The translations under genes and the position numbers were made by a program. Positions 1 to 8,492 of a stretch of DNA of 64,000 nt are shown in pieces. Source of the DNA: an uncultured Lachnospiraceae bacterium. GTDB taxonomy: Bacteria; Bacillota; Clostridia; Lachnospirales; Lachnospiraceae. The notes below the pieces were generated by a model, which was not told where the DNA came from, ran no database searches, and saw only the letters and a program-made list of their open reading frames with translations. The first letter of the stretch is position 1. Every line of letters begins with the position of its first letter. The stretch spans positions 62,001 through 126,000 of the forward strand of contig CAJTVQ010000003.1 in assembly GCA_910579935.1 (NCBI GenBank), written 5' to 3'.

Positions 1-1088
1 CTTATTTTCCGAAAAAAATCCTCTATCTGCCCTGCCATATTTACCTCATTGTAGGTTTCCCGCACCGCCTTCGCCGCCCGTTCTCCTATCTGTGTCCGGA
101 ACGTCTCTTCCTCCAGCAGCCGTTCCATCTGCCCTGCCAGCTTCTCATCGTCCCCAGCCGGGTAAAACAGCGCCGTCTCGCCGTCCTGCACATATCCCCT
201 CATACTGGGCACGTCCGCCGCAATCACTGCTTTTCCCAGCGCCATCTGCTGCAGCAGCGTCATCTGCCCAAAAGAATAGTTAAAAAATTCCAACGGCACA
301 ACCCCGAACAGGGAGCCCCGAATCTGCTCTATCAACTCATCAATCGGCATAAAATCCATGCACTCCATATCCGGATTCCTGCACGGATAATCCGTTTTCC
401 CGATCAGCCGCAGCGTTACCCCATACTTACCGCTTATTCTGTCAAACGCCCTGCATAAAGTATCCCAATCCCTCTTGGCATAACCAATGCAGAGAATATA
501 CTGCCTGCATACCGGTATATCCGCCTGCTTCTCCCGCCCTTCCGCCGCTGCTTCCCGCGGCCTCTCTGAAAAAAAGGCGGCATCCGTCCCAAAAGGAATA
601 TAGATGCTCTTATCTGTAATCCACGGGAAAAATCTCCTGTAATATTCTGCCTGCGATTCCGTATGATAGATTACCCCGTCCAGCGACTTACTGGCAAACT
701 GCATCAATTTCAGCGCGGCTCCGCTTTCCGCCGCACTGTTAAAAGCCCCTATGTCAAAAACAATATGCTTCGCTTTTGACTTCCAGAGTCTCCGAATCAG
801 ACTAAGCACCACTCCGCTCTGCATTCCATGGGAAACAATCAAATCATAACGGTTCAGCTTAAACAGAACCTTTAATGTCTGAACGACATAAAACCGCAGC
901 GTCTCTTTCTCAAAATGCTCCAGCCAGGGAAACGTATGGATATCCGCCACATCCACCGATACATCCTCTTTAAAATATCGGTAAAACCAATAATCTTCCC
1001 CGTTTACATAATAATCCGGCGGCTGCTTTCCTTCCGGTACCCTGTCACAATATTCAACTTTCCAATTCACCAGCATCAATAGTTTCAA
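1..1088 (-). CDS. GT4-type glycosyltransferase, C-terminus cut by window edge
   Basis: Reading from 1088 down to base 1 is open throughout and gives about 362 residues beginning LKLLMLVNWKVEYC. The protein carries an HIVFDIGAF stretch after a SHGMQSG segment, a nucleotide-binding region (YILCIGYAKRDWDTL) and a C-terminal GT-B half with GKAVIAADVPSMRGYV, as in GT4 retaining transferases. A TTG at 1088 is preferred because AAAGGA sits 9 nt upstream; the first ATG in frame is at 1076. An ATG at 1096 is out of frame and hits a stop after three codons. Few residues should be missing, because the last ones seen (EDFFRKI) resemble a GT4 tail. It lies downstream of a candidate promoter and terminator, so it may start a separate transcript. 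Acceptor and sugar are unknown. Confidence 0.8.
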   Translation of the reverse strand, partial: MKLLMLVNWKVEYCDRVPEGKQPPDYYVNGEDYWFYRYFKEDVSVDVADIHTFPWLEHFEKETLRFYVVQTLKVLFKLNRYDLIVSHGMQSGVVLSLIRRLWKSKAKHIVFDIGAFNSAAESGAALKLMQFASKSLDGVIYHTESQAEYYRRFFPWITDKSIYIPFGTDAAFFSERPREAAAEGREKQADIPVCRQYILCIGYAKRDWDTLCRAFDRISGKYGVTLRLIGKTDYPCRNPDMECMDFMPIDELIEQIRGSLFGVVPLEFFNYSFGQMTLLQQMALGKAVIAADVPSMRGYVQDGETALFYPAGDDEKLAGQMERLLEEETFRTQIGERAAKAVRETYNEVNMAGQIEDFFRKI

Positions 1089-1137
1089 CTTTTCATTTCC
1101 TTTACCGAATCGTTTCTTTTACGGGGATTCCCCCTGC

Positions 1138-1167
1138 TGTATAATGGAAATTGCCCATCGGCGTCAA
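1138..1167 (-). promoter_or_regulatory. Candidate sigma-A promoter before the leftmost glycosyltransferase
   Basis: On the minus strand TTGACG (1167-1162) is followed after 18 nt by TATACA (1143-1138). The -35 matches 5 of 6 consensus bases and the -10 matches 4 of 6. It lies about 50 nt before the TTG start at 1088, in a 155-nt gap that also holds a hairpin, so it fits a transcription boundary. This rests on consensus matching only. Confidence 0.4.
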
Positions 1168-1196
1168 TATGTAAACCATTCCACGGCAAAATCGAA

Positions 1197-1230
1197 GGAA
1201 GAAACGGAACGATCCATTTCCCTTTCTTCC
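1197..1230 (-). terminator. Candidate hairpin terminator after the radical SAM gene
   Basis: Arms 1197-1209 and 1218-1230 pair at 12 of 13 positions around an 8-nt loop. The hairpin starts 13 nt after the radical SAM stop codon. The minus-strand transcript then reads UUCGAUUUUG, a modest U-rich tail. The stem is AU-rich at its base and the tail is not a clean U-run, so it may be a weak terminator. Confidence 0.4.
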
Positions 1231-1243
1231 TCACTTCCGCCCT

Positions 1244-2248
1244 TTACTGCCGTATAAACCGGTTCTCATTCAGGCTGTATCTGCCGCCCTTTAAAAACTT
1301 ATGTTTGATTACCCACCAGCCCGGCACCCATATATACTTGTGCATGGCAGGCGACGCGCTTCCTATCATCCAGCAGTTACGGTCACATTGCTTCGTACAT
1401 TCCCGCACCTGCTTCGCCTGTGCGGAATTCCAAAGTTCCTCCCATGACTGCTCTTTCAGATTGCCCATGACTGCCTTTTTCTCCATGCCGTTACAGGGAA
1501 TCACATCGCAAAACGGGTCGATAAAAAAGGCATTCTTGGACATATCGCAGGGCAGCAGCCGTTTATTTCCGTAAATGTAATTAATCAGCCCATGGTTAAA
1601 ATACGCGCGGAACCATTTCTTCGGAGATTTGCTTTTCAAAAGCTCGTTAATCAGCTTTTCAAAATTTTGTGCCACTTTCCGCTTATCGTCAATTTTATTG
1701 TCCGTCTTGCGGAAATAAAAGGAATTGTGCAGCGTTGCCGTAGCAAATTCCATTCCCATTTCATCCGAAATCTTGTATAATGGCACCAAATCCTCACAGT
1801 TCATATCCTGTACCGTCATCCCGAAACCGACATCCGGATGTCCCATTTCCACCAAAGTTTTCAATGTATTGTAACCCCTATTGAAGCCGTCCGGAATTCC
1901 GCGTATCGCATCGTTGGTAGCCTGAAGCCCCTCAATGCTGATGCGGATTCCCACTTTCGGAAATTCCCTGCATAATGCAATAATACGCTCCGTAAAATAT
2001 CCGTTGGTGGATATAACAATACGGTCGGATTTCTTATATAATTCCCTTACAATATCCGGAATGTCTTTTCGGATAAAAGGCTCTCCGCCGGTAATATTGG
2101 TAAAAGCCATCTCCGGCAGCTTCTTAATCTCCTCCAGCGTAATTTCCTCTTCCGGTCTTGTAGGATCTTTGAAACAGTCGCACATATTGCAGCGCGCATT
2201 GCACCGGTAAGTTACGATTACGGTTCCATATAACGTTCTTTTAGACAT
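1244..2248 (-). CDS. Radical SAM/SPASM domain protein
   Basis: The 334-residue protein has the radical SAM [4Fe-4S] motif with C16, C20 and C23 (CNARCNMC), followed by GGEP at 54-57 for SAM binding. A C-terminal SPASM-type cysteine cluster follows (C234, C247, C252, C284, C288, C292), which would bind further Fe-S clusters. SPASM proteins usually modify peptides or carry out radical epimerisation or dehydrogenation. No precursor peptide gene is visible beside it. It is the last gene before a candidate terminator and lies 10 nt after a GT4 gene. A role in modifying a sugar or glycan is inferred from context only. The protein is soluble, with no signal peptide. Confidence 0.85.
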   Translation of the reverse strand: MSKRTLYGTVIVTYRCNARCNMCDCFKDPTRPEEEITLEEIKKLPEMAFTNITGGEPFIRKDIPDIVRELYKKSDRIVISTNGYFTERIIALCREFPKVGIRISIEGLQATNDAIRGIPDGFNRGYNTLKTLVEMGHPDVGFGMTVQDMNCEDLVPLYKISDEMGMEFATATLHNSFYFRKTDNKIDDKRKVAQNFEKLINELLKSKSPKKWFRAYFNHGLINYIYGNKRLLPCDMSKNAFFIDPFCDVIPCNGMEKKAVMGNLKEQSWEELWNSAQAKQVRECTKQCDRNCWMIGSASPAMHKYIWVPGWWVIKHKFLKGGRYSLNENRFIRQ

Positions 2249-2258
2249 TTCATTCTCC

Positions 2259-3479
2259 TCAACACAGCTTTGCGTATATTTTCAGCAGTTTCCCGCAATA
2301 TTCTTCCAGACTATCAAACGGCAGACTACGGCAGTTTCCCGCATATTCCCGGCACAATTCCTCCTGCTGCCACAACCTGCTGATTTTGTTTTTCAGCTCC
2401 TGCACATTTCCGCTTTCAAACAATTCTCCCGTCACGCCTGCCTGAATCAATTCCGGCGTTCCTCCCAAATCCGAACCGAGTACCGGCGTTCCATACATCT
2501 GTGCCTCCATAACGGAAAACGGGCAATTCTCATACCATTGGGACGGAAACACTACAAAACGGGCATTCTCTATCACTTCCTGCAATTCCCTGCCTCTGAG
2601 AAAACCTTTCACATGAATATTGGGAATGGCTTTCAATTCTTCTTCCAAAGGGCCGCTCCCGGCACAAACAAACGGTATTTCAGGAAGCATACGGCACACC
2701 TCCGCCAAAGTCCGGACTCCTTTCTCTTCCGTATACCTGCCGAAATAGAGCACGTACTTACCGGCTTCCTTTTTCTCCTTCTTCTCTGCCGCCTTTTCCC
2801 CTCTGTCTATAAAATTATGCATCATGACAGTGCGCCCTTTCAGCGCCGGATTACCTGCCAGCATCCTCTCCATGAAACGGCTGGGACACACGATCACATC
2901 TACCAGCCGGTAAGTTCCCAGCCGTTTATATAATTCCGCTTCCATTGTTCCCAGCAGACTTTTCAGCTTTGAATTGTGAATACATTTATATTTGGTACAG
3001 TTTCCATACTTTCCGCCCGCACATCTCGTACATAACTCCCCGCGCTCCGGAATCTGAAGCATATGATTCGGACAAATCCACTGGTAATCATGCGCGGTAT
3101 ATAAAATCCCGATTTTCTTTCCTTTCACCTTACTAAAATTCCTGATTTCATAAATAATCGAGGGCGTAAGCTGGAAGTTAAAATTGTTTAAATGAACAAC
3201 ATCAGGGCAAAAATCCTCCAACACCTTTCTCATTTTCTTCCTTGCTTCCAAAGAATAAATGATTTTAAACGGATATAGTATTTTCCGAAGCCTTCCCGTA
3301 TGAAAATCCATGGAAGCCGTATAGCTTTGTATCCGGTTTCCTACCGTACGTTCTGGATGTTCCATTCCGAAATACTGTACCTCATGCCCCATCCGTGCCA
3401 GCCAGGCTCCTGTTTTAAACAGATATGTTTCCGAACCTCCGTTCGGATACAAAAACTTATTTACCATCAGTATTTTCAT
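2259..3479 (-). CDS. GT4 family glycosyltransferase
   Basis: The 406-residue cytoplasmic GT-B enzyme begins MKILMVNKFLYPNGGSETY, the donor-side glycine-rich loop typical of GT4. The C-terminal half has YVLYFGRYTEEKGVRTL and the nucleotide-sugar site PSQWYENCPFSVMEAQMYGTPVLGSDLGG, equivalent to the E-x7-E motif. A cysteine-rich insert (CTRCAGGKYGNCTKYKC, about residues 147-163) may bind a metal and resembles the insert in some polysaccharide GT4 enzymes. AGGA lies 8 nt before the ATG. The gap to the upstream GT4 gene is 8 nt, so the two are probably cotranscribed. The sugar is unknown. Confidence 0.88.
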   Translation of the reverse strand: MKILMVNKFLYPNGGSETYLFKTGAWLARMGHEVQYFGMEHPERTVGNRIQSYTASMDFHTGRLRKILYPFKIIYSLEARKKMRKVLEDFCPDVVHLNNFNFQLTPSIIYEIRNFSKVKGKKIGILYTAHDYQWICPNHMLQIPERGELCTRCAGGKYGNCTKYKCIHNSKLKSLLGTMEAELYKRLGTYRLVDVIVCPSRFMERMLAGNPALKGRTVMMHNFIDRGEKAAEKKEKKEAGKYVLYFGRYTEEKGVRTLAEVCRMLPEIPFVCAGSGPLEEELKAIPNIHVKGFLRGRELQEVIENARFVVFPSQWYENCPFSVMEAQMYGTPVLGSDLGGTPELIQAGVTGELFESGNVQELKNKISRLWQQEELCREYAGNCRSLPFDSLEEYCGKLLKIYAKLC

Positions 3480-3487
3480 GACAAATC

Positions 3488-4624
3488 CTACTTTTCATAT
3501 AGTTCTACCGTCTTCTGCACGACTTTCTCCCAACTGTATCTGCTGCAGATGAAGTCCTGACTGTTTCTCTTATATTCTTCTCTTTTTTCTTCATTTTCAA
3601 GCAGATAAACCAGCTTTTTCCGCAAGTCTTTCACATCGCCGCGGCGAAACGTCTCCGCATGGTCCAGGGTCACTTCCGTATTCTCGTCAATATCGCTCAC
3701 CAGGCAGCAATTACCGTAACTCATGGCTTCTAGCAAACTGATTGCCATCCCCTCCACATCGCTGGGCAGCACAAATACGGCCGCGTTGGAATATAACTCC
3801 TCCAGTTCCCTTCCCTGCACAAATCCGGTCAGTATGATCCGCTCATCCTTTTTTGCCATGGCGCGTATCTTGTCCCGATATTCAGTAGAATGGCTGCTGC
3901 CGCCGGCAATGACCAGTTTCTTATCTGTCTTAATCTTGTAAAAAGCCTCTATCAGATAATGTATCCCTTTTTCCGGCACGATTCGCGCCATAAAAAGAAT
4001 ATAGTCGTCCCCGCAAAGATTGTAGTTTTTACGGATGATTTCCGCTCCGTATTTCTCCGGACGGCTGATTCCGTTCGGAATATATACCGTAGTCCTTTTA
4101 TAATTTTCAGCAAAATACTCCTGCATATTCTTTGACAAAACAATAATTTCATCCGCCCATTTTGCTGCCACTTTCTCACCCAGCTTCAGGATATAGGATG
4201 CAAAATTTCCCCATTTGGAACGCTGCCAGTCCAATCCATGAATCGTGGCAACTACCCGTACACCAAACAATTTTGGAATCCATAACATGACACAGGGACC
4301 CTCCGCATGATAATGAATCACGTCATATCCTCCAAACAAAGCCCGTAATGTTGCCAAAAACGAATACACAATTGCGTTGAGCTTTTTATTCTGAAATGTG
4401 GGAATCGTAATCAGGCGGATTCCTTTATATATCTTCCCCCGCCTTTCATCGTACTCCTTTCCCGATACATGGTAGCCGGAACGGTTATAAGCATCTACAC
4501 GGTATCCCAGCTTTACCAGTCTGGTAGAAAGTTCATCCACTACAATCTCCACACCACCCTCCCTGGACGGAATACGCTTATGGCCAATCATCGCTACTTT
4601 TTTTTGTTTCTTCTTGTTTCCCAT
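3488..4624 (-). CDS. GT4 glycosyltransferase, DUF1972-like N-terminus
   Basis: The 378-residue protein opens with a lysine-rich stretch and then VAMIGHKRIPSREGGVEIVV, the N-terminal signature of the DUF1972/rhamnosyltransferase-like GT4 group. It then has YDVIHYHAEGPC, VATIHGLDWQRSKWG and the C-terminal donor site VLPSDVEGMAISLLEAMSYG with the E-x7-E spacing. ILFMARIVPEKGIHYLIEAF is the usual GT4 beta-strand entering the donor domain. It is cytoplasmic and would add a sugar to a lipid-linked intermediate. It lies 25 nt after a polymerase gene. Confidence 0.88.
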   Translation of the reverse strand: MGNKKKQKKVAMIGHKRIPSREGGVEIVVDELSTRLVKLGYRVDAYNRSGYHVSGKEYDERRGKIYKGIRLITIPTFQNKKLNAIVYSFLATLRALFGGYDVIHYHAEGPCVMLWIPKLFGVRVVATIHGLDWQRSKWGNFASYILKLGEKVAAKWADEIIVLSKNMQEYFAENYKRTTVYIPNGISRPEKYGAEIIRKNYNLCGDDYILFMARIVPEKGIHYLIEAFYKIKTDKKLVIAGGSSHSTEYRDKIRAMAKKDERIILTGFVQGRELEELYSNAAVFVLPSDVEGMAISLLEAMSYGNCCLVSDIDENTEVTLDHAETFRRGDVKDLRKKLVYLLENEEKREEYKRNSQDFICSRYSWEKVVQKTVELYEK

Positions 4625-4649
4625 GGAACAGACTCCTTACTTGCTCGTA

Positions 4650-6212
4650 TCATTGCCTTGAATCTTTATATTTTATCACATAACATCCTCCTAATACAAC
4701 TATAAATCCCAATCCTGCCCCGTACACACACCGGCACACGATTCCCCGCACATATTCCAGCCTTGGCAGACCGTCCCTGAAAATAACCATCGGAGTCTTT
4801 TCATCCACATATCCAAGTACCAGACTGTTCTCCGGAACATCTCCCTGCCCAAGATAAACGGATTCCTGTTCCACCGAATCACACAGGCTCCTCGGTACAA
4901 TGATTTCCTCCGGTACCTCCGCGGTAATCCCATATACTCCTGCCCACACCGCTGCCGCAAATACCGCGCCTGCCAAAGCAGCTGCTTTGTATGTGCGGCC
5001 ATAAGCTCTTATCAGTTCTCCCAATCCTGCAATCTTTCCAAACGGCAGTTTCATCTCTCTGCCCCCGATTTTCCAAAAACAGATATTTCTCCCCCGTATT
5101 CCGCCCTCTGCGGGAGACACGCCAAAAAGCAGTTCACCCATAAACAAAAGAGAAACATTCTTGAAAGAAGTATTGAATAAAAAGGGTTCCGACAATCCGG
5201 CAATCAACAGCGTCACGATTACAGCCAGTTCCCTGTTTCTCTTTTCCGAAACATACTTTCTGACCAGCAGAATATATGCCGCCATCAGGATCACAAAAGT
5301 AACTGCCCCATATGTCATAAAAGCAAATACAAACGAGTTGTCCATCGTATTAATGGCATTGTTCAGTCCCAGCCTTACACCAAACAGGGTAATTTTTTCC
5401 TCCGTCAGATAACGCTTTGCCTGCATGACCCTGGTGTTCAACATTTTATTCAAAATATCAAATGCCCTGCCCGTCAGCACCACAGGCAGAATCAGCGATG
5501 CCAAAACACACGCCGGCACCACACATTTCACTAACCCATATTCCGCTTTCGAAGGATTTTTCCGAACCATCAGATAAACTGACGCAGCCAGATAAAAAGA
5601 AGTCATAAGCAGGCCGGTCTGACTCATCGTGAAAAAAAATACATATAAATTGCCGATAAACAACCCGGCAATCCATTTCCATGAAATTCTGCTTCCTAAT
5701 GTATACACCGCCAATACTGTAAAGATGAGGTAAGCGATATGTCCTACATTCGGGTGGGCACTTCCCATTCCCCAGCGTATGGCAAAACCAAAAAACGGGC
5801 GCACATGAACCCGGAACGGGCTGTCCGCCCATCCCAGCGTCGTCAATAAAACCGTCGGTATATAAGAAACACACCAGACCGCAAGAGCCGTCTGGAAAAT
5901 CCGCTTCACGGAAACATTTTTTAAACCCGCTGCGATCGCAAACGTAAACAATATTCCCTTTTCCTTCGTACGGAAATAACTCAGCAGCACTACCGCCAGC
6001 AGCGTCAGCAAGATTACCAGTTCCTTTACGGTATAATCCGTCATAAGCATTTTCATGCAAAAGCAGGCCAGTGCAGCTATCAGAAATACTTTAAACAGAC
6101 TCTGTCCGTCGTACAATCCGATTCCTTTTGCAAAAAATAACAGGGAAAAAAACAAACAATAAAAAAATTCCTGTATGGTCAATGCCCTATCCGGCTGTTT
6201 TTTCATTTCCAT
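4650..6212 (-). CDS. wzy: Wzy-type polysaccharide polymerase with C-terminal two-TM extension
   Basis: About 520 residues, with roughly ten hydrophobic segments in the first 400 residues. The conserved loop WGMGSAHPNVGHI and the segment FFFTMSQTGLLM match O-antigen/capsule polymerases and the second Wzy in this window (which has CMGLGHPN and TDSNTG). After residue 400 the chain has two more membrane segments flanking a polar domain of about 65 residues, which is unusual. The start at 6212 is chosen because AAGGAG lies about 12 nt upstream; an alternative ATG at 6206 and a longer version from 6251 overlapping the upstream gene are possible. It would join repeat units on the outer face of the membrane. 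Confidence 0.8.
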   Translation of the reverse strand: MEMKKQPDRALTIQEFFYCLFFSLLFFAKGIGLYDGQSLFKVFLIAALACFCMKMLMTDYTVKELVILLTLLAVVLLSYFRTKEKGILFTFAIAAGLKNVSVKRIFQTALAVWCVSYIPTVLLTTLGWADSPFRVHVRPFFGFAIRWGMGSAHPNVGHIAYLIFTVLAVYTLGSRISWKWIAGLFIGNLYVFFFTMSQTGLLMTSFYLAASVYLMVRKNPSKAEYGLVKCVVPACVLASLILPVVLTGRAFDILNKMLNTRVMQAKRYLTEEKITLFGVRLGLNNAINTMDNSFVFAFMTYGAVTFVILMAAYILLVRKYVSEKRNRELAVIVTLLIAGLSEPFLFNTSFKNVSLLFMGELLFGVSPAEGGIRGRNICFWKIGGREMKLPFGKIAGLGELIRAYGRTYKAAALAGAVFAAAVWAGVYGITAEVPEEIIVPRSLCDSVEQESVYLGQGDVPENSLVLGYVDEKTPMVIFRDGLPRLEYVRGIVCRCVYGAGLGFIVVLGGCYVIKYKDSRQ

Positions 6213-7251
6213 TTTCTTTGTCTGCTCCTTTGCATTGTGCGATAATCCCATCTAACCGTTTTGCTGCCGACTCCGGTGTAAAACCAGCCTGAATATGTTC
6301 CTGCATCCGTTTCACCCGTATTTCATATTCCGGTCTCTTCTCCTGCCATATCTTCTCCAGCATCCGTTTCCATCCGGAGACATCTCCAAAAGGAAGCAGG
6401 CATTCTTCCTCTTCTTTCGGAAAATACAGTTCTGTAAACGAGCTTTTTGTCGTCAGCACCGGCTTCCCCATCTGTACTGCTTTCAGTATATTGATCAATC
6501 CCGATACCCGTTCTTCTTTCAACGGATACAGTGCCATATAAGAATGTTCCATCAATTCATAATACTGTTCCGGCCCCAGGTCAAAATACAGACTGACATT
6601 TTCAGGAACCTTTAACCGGCTGTTCCAGCCACTTTTTGCCGCTACCGCTTTAAACGTTACCTGCGGACACAATTCCGCCGTCTCGAACAATAACTCCCAG
6701 TCTCTGTTTGCCCTTCCGCCGCTAAAACAATATTTTTCGTTTCTACCATATATAGGCGGACAAAATATCCCCCTGTCATCAAACACATCGGGAATATACA
6801 CGATATTGCCTGTATCCTCCACCCCATATCCCTGCAGAATCCGCTCCCTGGTTGCCGAACTGTTGATAATTGCTGTCAGCCGCTTATTCTGCAATGCATT
6901 CACATATAAGAACCTTGTTTTCTCATTCCGTACGGGTGTCAGCCAATTATAGGATATGATATACCGTTTGCCGGCCCCCGGCAGCATATTAAAAAAAAGT
7001 CCGCTCCACTGACTCCAGCAGATCACCACATCATCCTTCCTGCTCTTTGCCATACCTTTAAGACACTGCCATAAAGTCAGCATCCTTGCCGCCAGCTTCC
7101 CTATCTTTCCCCTCTGCTCCACATTGGAAATCCTGAAGCGGCAGAACACTGCCCTGATATCATATCCCCTCTTTGCAAATACGTCCCGCAGCCATAATTT
7201 ATCACAGTTTTTCAAAGGACAGTCATAAATAACCACTATTTTCCCGCTCAT
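6187..7251 (-). CDS. Glycosyltransferase, GT4-like GT-B fold
   Basis: About 354 residues from the ATG at 7251, which follows the previous stop by one base and has GGAG 11 nt upstream; a TTG at 7281 would add ten residues. The N-terminus KIVVIYDCPLKNCDKLWLRD and the later segments WSQWSGLFFN and VYIPDVFDDRG suggest the acceptor domain of a divergent GT-B enzyme. The C-terminal part has EHSYMALYPLKEERVSGLINILKAVQMGKPVL, a degenerate donor site. It overlaps the following polymerase gene by 26 nt, so translation is likely coupled. Donor and acceptor are unknown. Confidence 0.72.
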   Translation of the reverse strand: MSGKIVVIYDCPLKNCDKLWLRDVFAKRGYDIRAVFCRFRISNVEQRGKIGKLAARMLTLWQCLKGMAKSRKDDVVICWSQWSGLFFNMLPGAGKRYIISYNWLTPVRNEKTRFLYVNALQNKRLTAIINSSATRERILQGYGVEDTGNIVYIPDVFDDRGIFCPPIYGRNEKYCFSGGRANRDWELLFETAELCPQVTFKAVAAKSGWNSRLKVPENVSLYFDLGPEQYYELMEHSYMALYPLKEERVSGLINILKAVQMGKPVLTTKSSFTELYFPKEEEECLLPFGDVSGWKRMLEKIWQEKRPEYEIRVKRMQEHIQAGFTPESAAKRLDGIIAQCKGADKENGNEKTAG

Positions 7252-7252
7252 T

Positions 7253-8416
7253 CTAATCCCCGCTCCGCAGTATCTTTTCAATTTCCGCTATTTTTTCTTT
7301 ATAATTCCCAAATTTATGCTCTTCCAATACAAGCCGGTAACTTTCCTCTCCCATGCGCAGTATCCTCTCTCTGTCACCAACCAGTCTCTCCACATAATTG
7401 CGGAAATCCTCATATTCCGCATCCTTGAAGATAAAGCCGTTTTCCCCCTGACGGATATAACAGGATGTGCCGTTGCTGTCACTGCATATCACCGGCAGGG
7501 AACAGGACATTGCCTCTAAATGTGAAATAGACGCCACTTCCCCTTTGCTGGGAAGAACAAAAAGATCCGCTTTCCGATATTCTTCATATACCTGTCCGAT
7601 GCTGAAATTTCTCTTTAATGTAACATATTCATCCAATTCATGCTCTTTAATAAACGCTTCCATACGCGCTATATACTGCTTCTGTTCTTCCGTAACCACT
7701 TCCCCCACTATTGTAACATGGAACGGAACAAAAGGCTTTCTGTTTTTCAAATCCTCCGTCAGCTGCAGAATCATTTCATGCCGCTTCTGCCCCACATACT
7801 TTCCAACTCCCAGTATCTGCACTTTGTCCTCAAAAAAATGCATCTTCTCATCCGGGGCTATATGCGGCTCCATCACAAACGGTACATAATATGCCCCTTC
7901 TTTCACATAAGTCTTACCCGGCCTTTCTTCTCCAAGCACCGGGGTGATCCGCGTGGCCGGCGTATGGGTACGGAAAAAAGCCCTGATGGCTCCGCCCTTT
8001 CCTTCCACATCTTCCCAAAGGGGGCTCTGGGTATAAAGGAGTGCCGGTATGCCCATTTTTTTGCATACTTTTGTAACGCCTATATTATATACTGACCGGT
8101 CACGCATAATGACGATATCCGGCTGCTTATCCTTCAATATCTTTTTAAATTTACCTTTGGGAAGCGGTCCGAATTTGGACTGTATGACAAAATCTTTCCC
8201 GGTCTTCCCCATCTTCCTCTTTAATCCTTTATAGCAGGACAAAAGCAGCCGAAAACAGGAAGGATAGCCAAGGATAACCGGCTGTAAGGCAGAATAATCT
8301 TCCGTCCCCCCCTGATACTGGCTGACAAAAGCCACCTCATCCCCTGCCTTTATAAACCCTTCTATGATAGGCACCTGGTTGGTATGATACCTGGGAGCCA
8401 CATACAGCACTTTCAT
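7253..8416 (-). CDS. GT4 family glycosyltransferase
   Basis: A 387-residue soluble enzyme. It starts MKVLYVAPRYHTNQVPIIEGF, and the donor half carries VQILGVGKYVGQKRHEMIL and LFVLPSKGEVASISHLEAMSCSLPVICSDSNG, matching the GT4 E-x7-E site. Weak AAGGAAAGGA bases precede the ATG. It is followed after one base by the next glycosyltransferase, so both probably act on the same glycan. The gap to the upstream epimerase is 76 nt and holds no convincing promoter. Confidence 0.86.
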   Translation of the reverse strand: MKVLYVAPRYHTNQVPIIEGFIKAGDEVAFVSQYQGGTEDYSALQPVILGYPSCFRLLLSCYKGLKRKMGKTGKDFVIQSKFGPLPKGKFKKILKDKQPDIVIMRDRSVYNIGVTKVCKKMGIPALLYTQSPLWEDVEGKGGAIRAFFRTHTPATRITPVLGEERPGKTYVKEGAYYVPFVMEPHIAPDEKMHFFEDKVQILGVGKYVGQKRHEMILQLTEDLKNRKPFVPFHVTIVGEVVTEEQKQYIARMEAFIKEHELDEYVTLKRNFSIGQVYEEYRKADLFVLPSKGEVASISHLEAMSCSLPVICSDSNGTSCYIRQGENGFIFKDAEYEDFRNYVERLVGDRERILRMGEESYRLVLEEHKFGNYKEKIAEIEKILRSGD

Positions 8417-8492
8417 TTCGCAACGATTCCTTTCCTTTTGGTCTTATGGCCTATGACCTGTCCATTTTTATGATTTTTCCGTCCGCTCTTCC

